From the NCBI GenBank assembly GCA_000310025.1, contig FN649750.1, positions 5,433 through 69,432 on the forward strand: 64,000 nt of DNA, in the 5' to 3' direction. The position numbers and the translations under genes are program-made. The DNA comes from Ectocarpus siliculosus (taxonomy: Eukaryota; Sar; Phaeophyceae; Ectocarpales; Ectocarpaceae). Positions within the stretch are counted from its first letter, which is position 1; each line of letters starts with the position of its first letter. The notes beneath the pieces are model-generated. The model did not search any database. It was not told the origin of the DNA and was given only the letters and a program-made list of their open reading frames with translations. This document shows, piece after piece, positions 25,801 to 37,600 of this stretch.

Positions 25801-28800
25801 AAAGCGCTGCACCACCGACATCGACAACAAAAAAAAAACACTTGCGTGGACATGGCATCAAAACTGAAAAAAATATCGGAAGGCCGTCTGTTGCTGTCCA
25901 GCGTTTTCCATTAAGCACGTTCCATAAAAACGAAGAGCTTGCCAACAAGGCTACAGAGGTAGTTGCTCGAAGCCTACAGCCATGTGGGATGTTCCACGGA
26001 AATCGAAAGAGGCCTGACCCGCATGGTAATGGTGCAACAGTTGCCCAAGAACTTGAACCGTTTTCCACGGAACGTATAGATGCTCATAGGAAATCAGAAC
26101 GAACGTCATTACATTCAACAAGTGACCAAACTTCAAACATTTTATGCAAGGCCAACGCCGTGGACTACCGCATGCTGGGAGACACCGCCCCACCCAAAAT
26201 CCAACTCCAAAGGGGCTCGCCATGAAGCTGCACTGACCCCAGCACTGTTCCCGTCCTCTACATGTCAGTATTCTGCACGTGTCGCCTTTGTCTTCACCGA
26301 CAGACGGAAGAAGAACGATCTCTGCAACCGCTCCTCTTCCGCTTGAGAACCTTGGTGACCTTCCCAAACGCCGCACTTCTTCCAAAGCAAAGAGAGAAAA
26401 TACATAGAACAGTCTCAACGCAAGGTGGTGAATACGTTCTGATACCATGCACCAACACAACTCTCGTGCTGTCGATGCTACCATTCCCTTCTTGCTCACC
26501 TGAACAGCGTTTCTAGCGGCTCTCCCTCTAAAAGCTCCTGTGAGATGAGCGCCTTTACCAGTTCCGTCGGGATTGGCTCTACAGAGTCCTGGGGGACCAG
26601 GCAGAGCAATCATTCAGCGAGAGCATCGGAGAGCGCATCAGAGAGAGCATCAGCGAGAGCATCAGAATGAGACACGAGCTAGCGCCAAGTTTGGCAGGAA
26701 GAAAGCCCCTGAACACCGCAAGGCCTCGTCGCAGGTGTCGTTGTTATTGGTGGCTTCCCCTGACTTGCTTTTCATCGCGGTGGGAATTTTTCGCAGAGAC
26801 TTGGAAACGCGATTCACGTGCGTGCCACCGGTGTATCTCGTAGGCCTAAACCCGAGTCCAGGGCAACAAGAGCTGTGTCCAACGCATGGCGCGTAAACCG
26901 TGGTAGCACCCATGTTTTATTTTTTCTCTGACCTGCAGGCTCTGAAGCTTGGATGTGTACTGCTCCGGGAAAAGATCTACCCTTGTCGACAGGACCTGAG
27001 ATCGAACATAGAGGGGGAGAGGGAACGGGCGTACTCTCATGTTGTGCATGGTGTGCATTGGGGGGGGGTACTCAGCCGTGCATGCCGTAGTCGTTAGACC
27101 ATTGACCTCGCATCCCCAAAGGGGGGGGGGGGATCGGACCGAATGAACAGGGTACATACAGCCAAAGACCAACAAAGCAACACGAGAATAAATCAATACA
27201 CACACACACACACACACACATCTCCGACGCGGCAATACCGCCTCTCTTCCAGAGTGGGGCACAAAATACCGGAATGGTGTAGCACCCACACGCACGAGCA
27301 TTGCGAATGTTCCAAGCGTGTGGGTGTCACGGCAGTAACGACACCAGTGCCGTAAAAATACGCTCACCTGCCCCGTCTTAACGTAGTACCCTCTGAGGTC
27401 CGTGATAGTGTCTGTCACCAGCTTGCTTCCCCAGTTGTGCAGGTCCTGCCATGTGGAGCACCGAAACAAACAAGTGGGGAGACATTGACCTCATTCCATA
27501 TGGCTTGCATGTTGAGCATGGATGTTAATCAATTTGAGTTTCATACCGCCTTGCCTCAGTGATCAGAGCTCTTGGGGAAGTATCTCGCTCTGTCGTGTCG
27601 ACAAGAAAATGAAACACTAGGGCGTCTGGTAAGTTGTGGTTATTGCTGTGGTGGTGGATGCCTACACACCGAAGGTGTCCTGATCTACGGTAGATGTAGA
27701 TTCCGTACCTCTCCTCGTTCATTTCACTTCTAGGCACCAATATATGTGCAAGCAGGTCTAAGCACGGCGACACCCCTGCAAGCCTCGCTCTTCTGTCGAT
27801 GAATGGGAGGGGGCAGCAGGAGGCTGTCGCGAAGACCAATACATGAGCCAGCGTGGGGCGAGACCTCAATGAGTTCCGAAGCTCCGCCGTACTCATACAT
27901 ACGACATACGGTACGGTACATGATTACCACGTCGTGCACAGACCCTTTGGCTCAGTTTCGAACCAGATTTACCAAATAGATCTTGACGTGGCGACTTCTC
28001 GAGGTTGAGGGAGAGATCGCTACCGTGGGATGCCTACATGCGCGAATAAAGTAAGTTTTATGTTCATTACGAAAAAAGAGCAGCCAGGGAGCACGCAGAC
28101 CCAAACCCAAACCTCAACTTGGACGGGTTCTATACCTTATCCAACACAAGGGGGCTTCGCCCGCCCCTGTACCGCGGGGGCGGGCTCGCGTGATACCAGG
28201 AGGAAGTTGTTGCACACATCAACCGAAAGAACGACCGGAAAGTTTTAAACGTGCATTCCGAAAAAAAATGGATTCGCAACAGAGTAGCAGCTGCGACACG
28301 GCACGACATCATCCTATACATTGATATGTTGCTTACTTGAAAAACCTGCGTAGACTAGCGTTCGCCTGGACTGCCTGAGGAAGGAACTTAGTGCACTATA
28401 GGGCACGAAACGGCAACACTGCAAAACCAACGTGCGTCGATCCATCACTTCACGTTGGGGAATTCCGTCCCACCTGCCACTGCTCCTCGGTTGCCCCCTG
28501 ATCCCGCTCTTGCAGGTAGTACCTCACCAGAATACGACCCATGCTTCCCCAGAATGCTAGCGTGCGGCCTATCCTCTGTCGGTTCGGGGGTGGTGATGCG
28601 AAACTAAAGCAGGTTCCGCGAGGTGTGTCGCTTGGTCGGTATAGGTATGAGACAAGCGTAGCAATAGTCTTGTTCGTGTATTTTGTGGGGGTTACCGTAG
28701 CAGCGTGCGTCTTCACAGTCACAAGATACCGTTTGATGCACCGTTGTAGCCTATACGGAGTACGCTTGAAAACAACCCTAGGTAGTGATGACTATTACCA

Positions 28801-29842
28801 TAGACCTGGGGTACTGGGGTAGATTCCACGAGCAACGGCGCAACGAACGCGAACAAAGCCAGCAACATGCACCTCACAAGCAATACATCAGTGCCGCCAT
28901 AGAGTTGACCTTGTTACAGTAGTCTCCCACTCTTGTTGCGCACCTGCACTGCCCCGCCTGGTGTCACACCGGTCTACATGTACTGTGATCCTCCGGAGGC
29001 CAAGAAGGACGGTCAGAATACTTACACTTTGCATAATTAGAACATGGAGCCGCGCTTTCCGCCGAACAAACCCTCCGGAGGTACGTCTACCTCCACAAAA
29101 AATATCTATCGCTGCTACGTCGGTGACTATGACGCCACGCTCCTACAATACCACCTTGACACCAGCAACTGGTTACATTGGTCGTTCCGTGTTCAGTGAA
29201 ACGAGGAAGACTTTGAGAACGCGTCAAATTTGAAAAGTAAAGGTGAAAGGTGTGTACGCGTACGTCTCTGTCTCTCACTCGAAGACCCGTGCGGCAACAT
29301 GACATGATCCGAACGTCACGCCGATAACGACCGACTTTTCCCCACAGAGCACCGAACCGACTTGCTCCTCTCAACCCAGTCCTGCAGCACAACAGTGCCA
29401 TGATCAGTGCAAGCCTCTACGGCATTTCACGCCACGCCTGATGTGCCACCTGTGCTACATACCAGTAGCACGGCATCCTGCCAGGAGCACTCGTACGTTC
29501 AGCAGTACACATCCTCACCTCGCTTTGCGACAACGGCCCAGGGAAAACGAAGCCGTCATACCCACGGGTCAAATCCGACGGCACCATCTCCCTCGAGGTC
29601 GTGACCGACTCGATGAGAGGGAGAATCTTCTCCATGAGGTCCTCCTTGCCTCGCTTATTCGCTCTCAGCTGTGTCATCACGGCCCTGCTACGTACCCCAG
29701 CCCGGCCATGACATCTGCTGTCGCGATTGCTGCGGCATCCGAGACTCGCGGTGGTAGCCGTAGTCCGGAAGCCGAGGCAGGGCGGAAGGACCAGCGCTGT
29801 GGCCACGCCCAGAGCCGCTCGCCATCGTTTTCGCTGCACCAT
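16905..29842 (-). CDS. ABC1/ADCK/UbiB-family atypical protein kinase, probably plastidial
   Basis: ABC1K proteins are atypical kinases/ATPases of mitochondria and plastids acting in prenyl-lipid (quinone, tocopherol) metabolism. Exons: 29842-29519, 28575-28474, 27445-27368, 26995-26933, 26588-26500, 24536-24449, 24182-24081, 23090-22902, 22263-22192, 21857-21767, 21164-21112, 20219-20112, 19423-19296, 18371-18251, 17264-17061, 16970-16905. All phases agree: 625 aa. The start MVQRKRWRAALGVATALVL gives a signal peptide ending near CLGF, resembling the Phe-containing cleavage site of heterokont plastid precursors. Landmarks: KxGQ motif (YVKTGQ, 163-168), Ala-rich nucleotide loop (LGSASIAQVH, 226-235), Lys248 in VAVK, catalytic HGDPHPGN (394-401), metal-binding motif DCG instead of DFG (LIDCGQ, 412-417), then ELPGGYDTNEMS and FPQELVLMGRATV. 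The tail after 537 is weakly conserved. Upstream in-frame sequence would allow an earlier, less likely start at 29920. Confidence 0.94.
17040..17060. repeat. (CA/GT)n microsatellite starting at a 5' splice site
   Basis: Read on the minus strand, kinase exon 15 ends CCAAAG and intron 15 begins immediately with GTGTGTGTGT. The donor is the first unit of the microsatellite. Confidence 0.85.
19425..19645. repeat. 54-bp tandem repeat, four copies, ending at the kinase exon 13 acceptor
   Basis: Equivalent bases fall at 19430, 19484, 19538 and 19592. On the minus strand the last unit ends CTTTCCGCTGTTCCAG, which is the exon 13 acceptor. The earlier units carry CTTTCCGCTGTTCCCG or close variants, in which AG has become CG. 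Confidence 0.88.
20929..21075. repeat. 71-bp tandem repeat, about two copies
   Basis: CAGTCTGCAAGACGTAGGGT near 20931 and CAGTCCGCAAGACGTAGGGC near 21002 begin two diverged units in kinase intron 11. Confidence 0.75.
22151..22191. repeat. (TCAC/GTGA)n microsatellite at a 5' splice site
   Basis: On the minus strand kinase exon 9 ends GAGGCTAGG and is followed by about ten GTGA units. Each GTGAGT in the run is a consensus donor. Confidence 0.88.
22716..22895. repeat. Composite (CAG)n/(CAA)n triplet repeats
   Basis: Two CAG runs, each followed by CAA units, in kinase intron 8 next to the exon 8 donor. They read as long Ala, Gln, Leu or Cys runs in various frames but lie outside the phased coding sequence. 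Confidence 0.85.
23043..23273. repeat. Triplicated acceptor plus start of kinase exon 8
   Basis: The first about 48 nt of exon 8 (23043-23090) recur in the upstream intron at 23148-23195 and 23232-23273. On the minus strand all begin GTGTTTTG(T/C)GA. The used copy follows TATTTAG, the middle copy follows ATATCG (no AG), and the far copy follows GAACAG. Only the used copy continues in frame into the kinase domain. Confidence 0.88.
23950..24040. repeat. Short tandem repeat, unit AAACGGCAGGCC
   Basis: About seven copies of a 12-base unit (AAACGGCAGGTC or AAACGGCAGGCC) in kinase intron 7. Confidence 0.8.
24697..25650. repeat. Clustered GCACCCCGGTGC / GGTGCCATCTCTCCGAC repeats
   Basis: At least eight short units carrying the near-palindrome GCACCCCGGTGC and GGTGC(C/G)ATCTCTCCGAC lie at 24697-24926 and 25508-25650, all inside kinase intron 5. 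The spacing sequence AAATGATTT/AAATCATTT also recurs, which suggests two copies of a longer element. Confidence 0.65.
27050..27140 (-). repeat. tRNA-derived SINE-like element flanked by G runs (copy A)
   Basis: GCATGCCGTAGTCGTTAGAC followed by CATTGACCTCGCATCCC resembles the D-arm and anticodon half of a Leu/Ser-type tRNA. Poly-G tracts flank it on both sides. Similar copies lie at 35127, 35509, 35616 and 54170. Confidence 0.55.
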
Positions 29843-31616
29843 GTTGCCACTACTGTACACAGGCAAGGGTGTGCATGCGTGCCTTCTTTCCCGAGGGGGG
29901 TTTCGCGGTTTCCAACTCACACCCCTTGCGAACGAAGGGGCTCCGCAGCCTGCAGCCTGGACAGGGCTTCACCTGCTGCTGGACCAAGCAAGTCAGTGCT
30001 TGACGAGAGGAGACACACATGCAGGGGAGAGGAAGCGGAAGAGGCACCCCGATTGTCCGAAGAGGCTGAGCTCCGCCAACTGCTGCAGCAACAAGAGAGG
30101 GAAAAAGTGTAAAAGACAGAGAGAAGACGCTTGTTCCCTCGAAAACAAAATCTCTCCGCCTGTGCTGTGTCCGGAGACTTTCTTTTCGAACGACGCCACG
30201 TTTGCCGCGTGGAGGCTTGGCTGCCGAGCATAGGCAGAGGTGAGATGCTTTCCTGTGATGTTGAAAATATCAACTGTCCCCTCTTGGTTGGAGCTCAAGC
30301 TTGAGCAATATATATTTATGCGTGCACTTGTAAACGCGTACGACACAAATAATATAATCGTTGCACACCCGCAACACACGCGGGAGAAAGCTCGTCTGTT
30401 GAAGAGTTCTCACCACATCCCACCTGCACATGTCTCTGTTACTCTACTCTCCCCCCGGACTGCGTGATTGCGGGGATGCGATGCGGCATTCTGTTGTGTG
30501 GTGAGTGTGTACTGCCGAGTTTTGTTGGGAAGATATTTGCTGAACATGTTGTACGCTCTCTCTCGAAATGAGCAAAGTGAGTGTAGCCTACAGAAGTCTA
30601 GACTGCGGGGTAGTTGTAGACAACCGTTGTCGCGACCAAACCATCATGTTGACCGCTGCCGTGCGATTGGCCAATACACAAAGACACACCAACACGGGCG
30701 CCGAATGTGTCGCTGTTGGTTGCTGGAACATGCGGCGCGCCTCTGCGTGCCGACGTGATTTTCGACTTTAGGATATTACTTCCTTACGGGAGCTGTGCTA
30801 TTCTCGATGCAAAACCACCGACCTGAACATGAGAGGCAAGGTTTTCAAAAGTTGCTGAGCCCGTTCTTCAGACGTTGCGAATCTCCGGATGCACTTGCTG
30901 TTGCTGCTGTCGTTGCCACTGCTACTGTTGTCCTTCCCTTACATACGGAGGATACACGTAGCAAGATGTCCCAACTGCTTCATCGATACGACCCCACAAA
31001 CCGGTTCCCAGCGGCAACTTACGGTGTCGTCCCGCGTTTTCTGCAGATACAGCAGTGACGACGTGGATTCGGCCGGCGGTGGCCTATCGCGCGTACTTAG
31101 ATATGTGTATAGATGTGCCAGTGGGGTCGTGTGTGTGCGCGTCGCGAAGATGTCTGTGATCAATATGTGTTTCTTAGGCGTTCTTGGGCAGGGGACAGCA
31201 GGGAAGTCGAACACTGAACTGGAGGGTACTGTATGCGTCACCACTCTCCCTCTCCCTCTCCCTCTCCCTCTCTCCCTCTCCCTCTCCCTCTCTCAAATAG
31301 CTACAAATCCCTATTTATTTTAACCCACTTCAACCCTGTAAACCTATTCTTCCTCCAGATCCTTCAATACAAGTCTCCAACCTCATACACCCCCCGTGCT
31401 CTTATGGCGGTCTATCAACCCAAACTAAACCTAGCCTTGCTCACAGAGGCAAACCTTTTCGAGTCCATTCCATCAAGCCCCAACATTGTTGTTGTTGTTG
31501 TCTTCACATTAAACTCGTGTCAGTTGCAACATTAATGCTGCAATTAACCACCCACGCTTTCTTGCACTTACTAAAACTAGGGTCGACTTCTTGCACGACA
31601 CCGGCCTATCAGCGAC
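29843..31616. other. Divergent intergenic region between ABC1 kinase and DENN-MORN genes
   Basis: Both neighbouring genes start outward from this 1.8 kb stretch, so it should hold both promoters. The only notable sequence is a CT-rich block (repeats of CCCTCT) at about 31244-31297, upstream of the DENN-MORN start, and a GTGAAGACAACAAC-type repeat end at 31484-31520. No gene was recognised. Confidence 0.55.
31484..31520 (-). repeat. Fragment of the GTGAAGACAACAAC SINE-like family
   Basis: On the minus strand it reads TTTAATGTGAAGACAACAAC followed by further CAA units, matching the 3' ends of the copies at 44075, 46051 and 55857. Confidence 0.5.
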
Positions 31617-34600
31617 ATGGAGGGATGCGTGGAGGGGGATGACCCTGGAGAAACCCCTCCTCCTTCTGCCGTTGCTGCCTCTACGGCAGCTGCTCCTGGC
31701 AGCAACAGCAGGAGGGTTACCACCAGAGCCGGCACAGGCACTGCGGCTAGCCTTGCCGGCATGGTGGCGGCGAGATCATCAGGGGCCGCCGACGGCATCA
31801 GCCCCGTGCACGGCGCGTACGGACTGGCCATCGAGGAGGAGGTCGAGGACCTACTCTCCAGCCACATGAAGTTCATGCAGGGGTAAGAGCTTTTTTTTCT
31901 TAATATGACCCAACGAATCCATCTCTATCTATTGAAAGGAGCTGAGGTAGATTAGCAATGAATCCATAGCGTCAGCGAAGGCTACCTGTATTTCCACGAT
32001 TTACCGAGCAGCACACAGCGATATCTCCCCCGTGGGTAACAGGGTCAACAAGACAGTTTGGTGGCCGTCTTGTGCATCTATCTGCATGGTATCATGGGAA
32101 AGTGTTACTTGGTTCATCGCGTGTGTGGTTTTTGGTTCTTCGGAGATTACATGACGTTCTTGCTGGGGCGAGAGTTTTTTTGGCTTCGGAGATCACACAT
32201 GAAGTTCATGCTGGGGTGAGAGTCTTTCTTTTTTGTCGGAGATCGCTGTTGGTTGTTGTATGTAGTCCCAAAACCCTATTTTGTACTCGCTGACAAGGCT
32301 TCTCTCAGTCAGTGTTTTTCAACGCCCAAGGTTACGATGTCGGAGTAGCAGCAGCAGCAGCAGCAGCAGCAGCATTAGCAGGAGTACGGCACACTGCTGT
32401 TTGATGTAATCACGTAGTCATCTCGCCCACGCTCTATCAAGTAGAACAAGAATGACACCCGGTTGACAATTATCTCGCCCACACCTGCATCAAATTCGGC
32501 CCAATGCCTCGCCCTTACGCTTCCTACCGTACCCTCCCCTGACCCTGGCAGGAGGTCTAGCCCTTCGAACGGGTCGGGTTCGTCACAGCGGTCGGGGTTG
32601 GGGGGGAAATCGGTCTCCTACCGGGGGGGAGCCTCGTCAAAACCGATGGACGCGAGGCAGGGGGAGATGCCGATTGCGTTGGTGGCCATCGTGACCTTCG
32701 ATTTGAGGTGGGAGGCGAGGGAGGCGGTGGGAAATTTCCTTCTTGGAGGAGGCGGGTAGAGAAGGATGGGCGATCGTCGTTTTACTGTCGCTCGTTGGTG
32801 GCTATCTCGCCGTAGCTCTTGTGCGTGAGGAGGGGGAGGGAGAGTGATGTGTGTTTTTAGCGGTGTTTGTTTCATAGTGAGCGAGGTGTTAGATTCGGTA
32901 ACCAATTGTTTCTTTGGTCCCTAGCCCCTCTTCTTGTCTTTGCCGCATCACGAGAGCAAGCGCTTCGCCCCAAGCCTTTGCTTTACGGCATCGTGCCATG
33001 CTATGCGATGATGTATGCGAGCGCCTCCCGTGTTGTGATATACTTTAGCGCGGTTGATCATTCGCCGATGTCAGCTAGCGTCATACCCACCGCGTACACG
33101 TGTGTTGCCGTGGCTCTTTTTTCTGCCCGCCCTTGGATGTCTCCCGTTCATCCGTCGATATCACGTGTGTCGTATTCCACGAACCCACGTCCAGCACTAC
33201 CACCACCATTCCACCAACACCACCACCAACACCACAACGACAAACATCAGCACCACCAACATCAGCACACAACTAACACCACCACCAACACCAGCAGGCG
33301 ACAGCAACATCATCGAAAACATCACCACAGCCAAAACAACCACATCGACAACGGTACGTTAACTTAACTTACCTTCCGCCTTTCTTTGCAACTCATTTCT
33401 GCAGGCAAGGGCCGTGCCTGGTGTGTGTGGATCCGCCCATAGAGGACGAGCAGGGACAACCGACGCTCCCGCTTTCGACCGCTGACATCCACGTCCTTAG
33501 ATCAGACATGCCCTTCAAGGCCCTCCCGGAAAATGGCCTGGTAAGCCATGCTTATTGTCAAGCTCATTGCACGTGTAAGCCACCCTTGTGGTGGTCATGG
33601 TGATCTTTGTGGTAAGGCGTTGGGGGGGCTGTGGGCGTATTGATGTGAGGAGGCCCGTTGGCGTGGAGGGCGGTGTAGATATTGCGTACGTACGATAATG
33701 GCCATTGTTGAGGCTCCACACTGGAAATGGCCTTGTCAGTGGCAGGGGGAACAGTAGCTGCGTGCCGGGGGGGGGGGGGGGGGATCCTCCTCTCGTCGGT
33801 TTGGTTAGAGGCCTTCATGGCATTGGTTCCGTAGAATGTCCGGCAAGAGTGAACTCGTGCACAGATTTTTGCCTCAGCGCCCCTCACCTTAGTATGGACA
33901 GAAGTAAACCTCATGGCGGAAAGGTGCAAACCTTAGTACGGAAAGGAGCAAACCGTGGTGTGGAAAGGAGGAAACCTTTGTTCAGGAAAGGCGGAAATAT
34001 TAATACGGAAAGGCGGAAACCTCACAATGGTTCGCCGCCGCGTCTAATTTTGTGTTTTCGAAATCACAGGCAGCAGCCGAGCTCTCTCAGGGGCCGAGCC
34101 GCACCGCTCCGTCCGAAAACGAAGGAGGGATTTGGGCATGGGCCAAAGGCTGGGTCATGCCTAGCGGAGAAGGGGGGGGGGCACACGGGAGGGACAGCGG
34201 GAGGGGCGGCGACGCGAGGGGAGGGGGGGTGGGGGGGTCCCAGCAGCACCACGGGCACTGCCTCTTCATGCTGAGGGTGTCCGGCGAGAACCTGTTCGGA
34301 ATGAGCCACTTCCTTCGTGTTGAGGTACTGTACGCAGACACCAATTCATGTCGTAGGCATATCACTAGGCATGCAAGCGGGGCGGAGAGACATCGCACCG
34401 CTGGACTCACTCTTTTTTTGTTGTTGTTGGAGAAGCCCTCATGGACCCCTTGTTCCTGCCGCCGAGTATCCTGTGATGTGTGTTTGGGTGTCTGGTTCTA
34501 GCTATTCCCCGCTGTGGCCGTGTCCACCCTGTTTGGCGGGGTTTTGAGCATCGTTCCCTCAGCGTGCCGCAGTCAACATAAGCAGCCATAGGTCGATTCC

Positions 34601-37600
34601 CTCTCTCTTTCTGGCTCTGTGGGTATTACTGTACATGATTCCCAGCAGAAGAAGTCAAGGCCAACAAGGTAGCCGTTTTTTTGTTTTTTTTTTAGAATCC
34701 CTTCCCCCCCCCCCCATGTTTGCCATCGGGGTTGGGTTTTCGTCACTTGGCAACGACGTTGTAACACAAGCCAATTCACTTCGTGAACTCGGCAACCAGG
34801 TTACCGTTTTTTTTTCACCTCTGTTTTTGTTTTGCGGTAACCATGAATGGTGGTCGAGTAGATCATGTTGTGCGGGGTCGAGAACCCTCACTCCGCGCAA
34901 GGGGGATGATCGCAAGCACGTTGTGTTAACATGGTCAAGCATCCTCGAGGCAGATACACAGTGCTTACAACTGTCTCTGGAAGTGAAAGCACCAGAAAAT
35001 AAATTAGGTCATACGCAGCTGTCATCCGTACGCAAGGAAGTAAGCACAAGATGAACACCGTTAGCAGGATGCAGCGCACCCTTCATGCGACTCGCCGAAT
35101 ACCTCACGGTGCTTCACGCTTGGTGATGTGAGAGCCTGGCCCGGTGAGAACCCGGCGTGCTCCGTCCCGGCTTTGTAGGGATGCGAGGTCAATGGTCTAT
35201 CGACTACGGCGTGCACGACTATGAGTAACCCCCCCACACTTTGGAAACGGCAGTAGAGACTTGCGAAAACTATTGTAGTAGTCTAAATACCATTGTATTA
35301 GAAGGTCGGTTTTACTTGAAGGTAGATGCTTGATTGTCCAAGGCATGTCATGACAGCCAGCCCCCCGCCCTGCTTCCGCGCGGGAAACTTGTTCAATCCT
35401 GGAGACCACCAGAAGCTTAGTTTTTTTTCTAGAACTGGAGAGTATCACGCGAACGAGGACTGTCGCCAGCCACAAATGATGGGAACAACCCTCTCCTCTC
35501 CAACCGCAGCCTGTCCGGCGAGAACCCGGCTTGTCGCCTCGTCCCAGCATTGCAGGGATACGAGGATCTATGGTGTACCAGCTGCGGCACGCGTGTCCAT
35601 GAATACACCACTACGGCTGTAGCCTGGGCCTGTGAAAGCCCGGCTAATCGCTCAAGTCCGGAGTTGTAGGGATGCGATCGTCTATGGTCTTCCGGCTACA
35701 GCATGCGTATTCATGAGTATTTCCCCCCCCTGCTTGTTGCGGTTGTGTGTGATAACTGATAGGACCCCGACTCTCCTCGAGGGTACACGCAGGGAGCCGC
35801 GGTGTGCCTGTCTCGCCTCCCGTTCTTCGGTCTGGTCCTGCAGAGGTTGCACGCTTTCAGCATGGACGTCATTGACAGGTGAGACATGATGCCAGCGGTG
35901 AATGAATCAAGTGGAGGTCGTTGACAGGTTAGACAGTGAATAAATTCAGTGGCGGTAGTCGACAGGTTAGACAGGATCACAGCGGTGAATGAATTCGGTG
36001 GACGTCATTGACTAGCCGATCGCCCCGGTGGTCTAGTTGGTAACCTCGAAACCTTCTATAATAGAGGCCAGGTCAGGGGTTCGAATCCCGGCGTAAGCGA
36101 GCTTGTCTTGCAAAGTGAGTTTTTCTCTCGCTTCCGCTCCTGGCCTAGTGGATAGCGCTAGTTCGTGTGTACACAGAGGGAAGAGAGTGCTGAACTCTTC
36201 TCGCATTAAAAATCGAAGGCAAAGTACCGCAAGAGGGGAGGGTAGAGAGNNNNNNNNNNNNNNNNNNNNNNNNNNNNNNNNNNNNNNNNNNNNNNNNNNN
36301 NNNNNNNNNNNNNNNNNNNNNNNNNNNNNNNNNNNNNNNNNNNNNNNNNGCTCGTCAACCTGACGTAGCATGAGTGTACTGCAACATTGGCGAAAAGTAG
36401 CTGGTAGTAGCTGGTTGTTTTCGTGAAACCCCATGAAATTGGCGCCCCAAGTTTCGCATTTTCTGAAAGCACAAATTTCGCCAACGTTCGTCAAGCAAAC
36501 GAGACTTGGCCGTCTTTTCCCTGAGGTCGACAGTTACCGTGGGATGAATCGGAGTCGCCGTTTTCTTGATCGGAAACCCCTACTGCCTCCAGCTTACGCC
36601 ACTATTAGTAGTGCAGATTGCCCCGCTGGTGGAATCCAGTTTTTTTCTGCATGACTTTTCTTGAAGGGTTGAAGGGGACCGGAGCGAATGCTCGAGCACA
36701 TGGGATGCTGTGAACTCGCGCTGACGCAGTTACTGTACCGCGTTTTCTTGAAGAAGTGACGGAGACTGACGTAGATTTGCGAGCACGTGATTCCATGGTC
36801 ACATGATGGATGTGACCGCGACATGCGTGGAAGATGACGCACTCACACAGTCGATTTGACCATGTACTTGCTGCTGTGAACTCGGCAATGACGCCATGAC
36901 GTTTCTGATTGGAGTGAAGGGTACCGAAGTTGTTTCGCGAACACGGTATTTTGCATGCCCTGTTGTGAACTTGCAATGACGCCATGACGATATGGCGGTT
37001 TGTGAACGTGGAGAAAGGGCGACACTTGTTTGGGCGACACTTGTTTGGCGAACACTTGATGAAGCATGCGCTGCTGTAAACTCGCATTGGGCCGATGACG
37101 CTCTGGCGTTTCTGGAAGGCCTCCAAGGGGACGGAAGATGACATACTCACAGTGGATGTGATGATGCATATGCTGCTGTGAACTATAATAACAATGAGTC
37201 ATGTTATTGTTCGACTTTCTTGTAGGAGCGGGTGTGCCGGGCAGCTGGCAGCATTGGCGGCTGACCTGAGGGAGACACGCTTCGAGGACCTCGGGCACAG
37301 CTCCGTCTATCAGGTGTGAAGGCCACCTACCCTATGCCCTATGTGTGATGTGTGATGTGTGATGTGTGATGTGTGATGTGTGATGTGTGATGTGTGATGT
37401 GTGTCAGCCGGTGGTGGCTGCTACGGCTGTGGTTGACTTGATGGCCACGACAGCCTGGGTGACTGCCGCAGGACTATGTAGCAGCATAGGCGTGGCAGTA
37501 CTGCGTGAGATGATGTGGCAGCAGAATAACCACAAGCTCTCTTAGCAATGGACCTACCTCACCCTCAGGCTTGTCGTGGTCTGCTAACGTCTTCCTTCCC

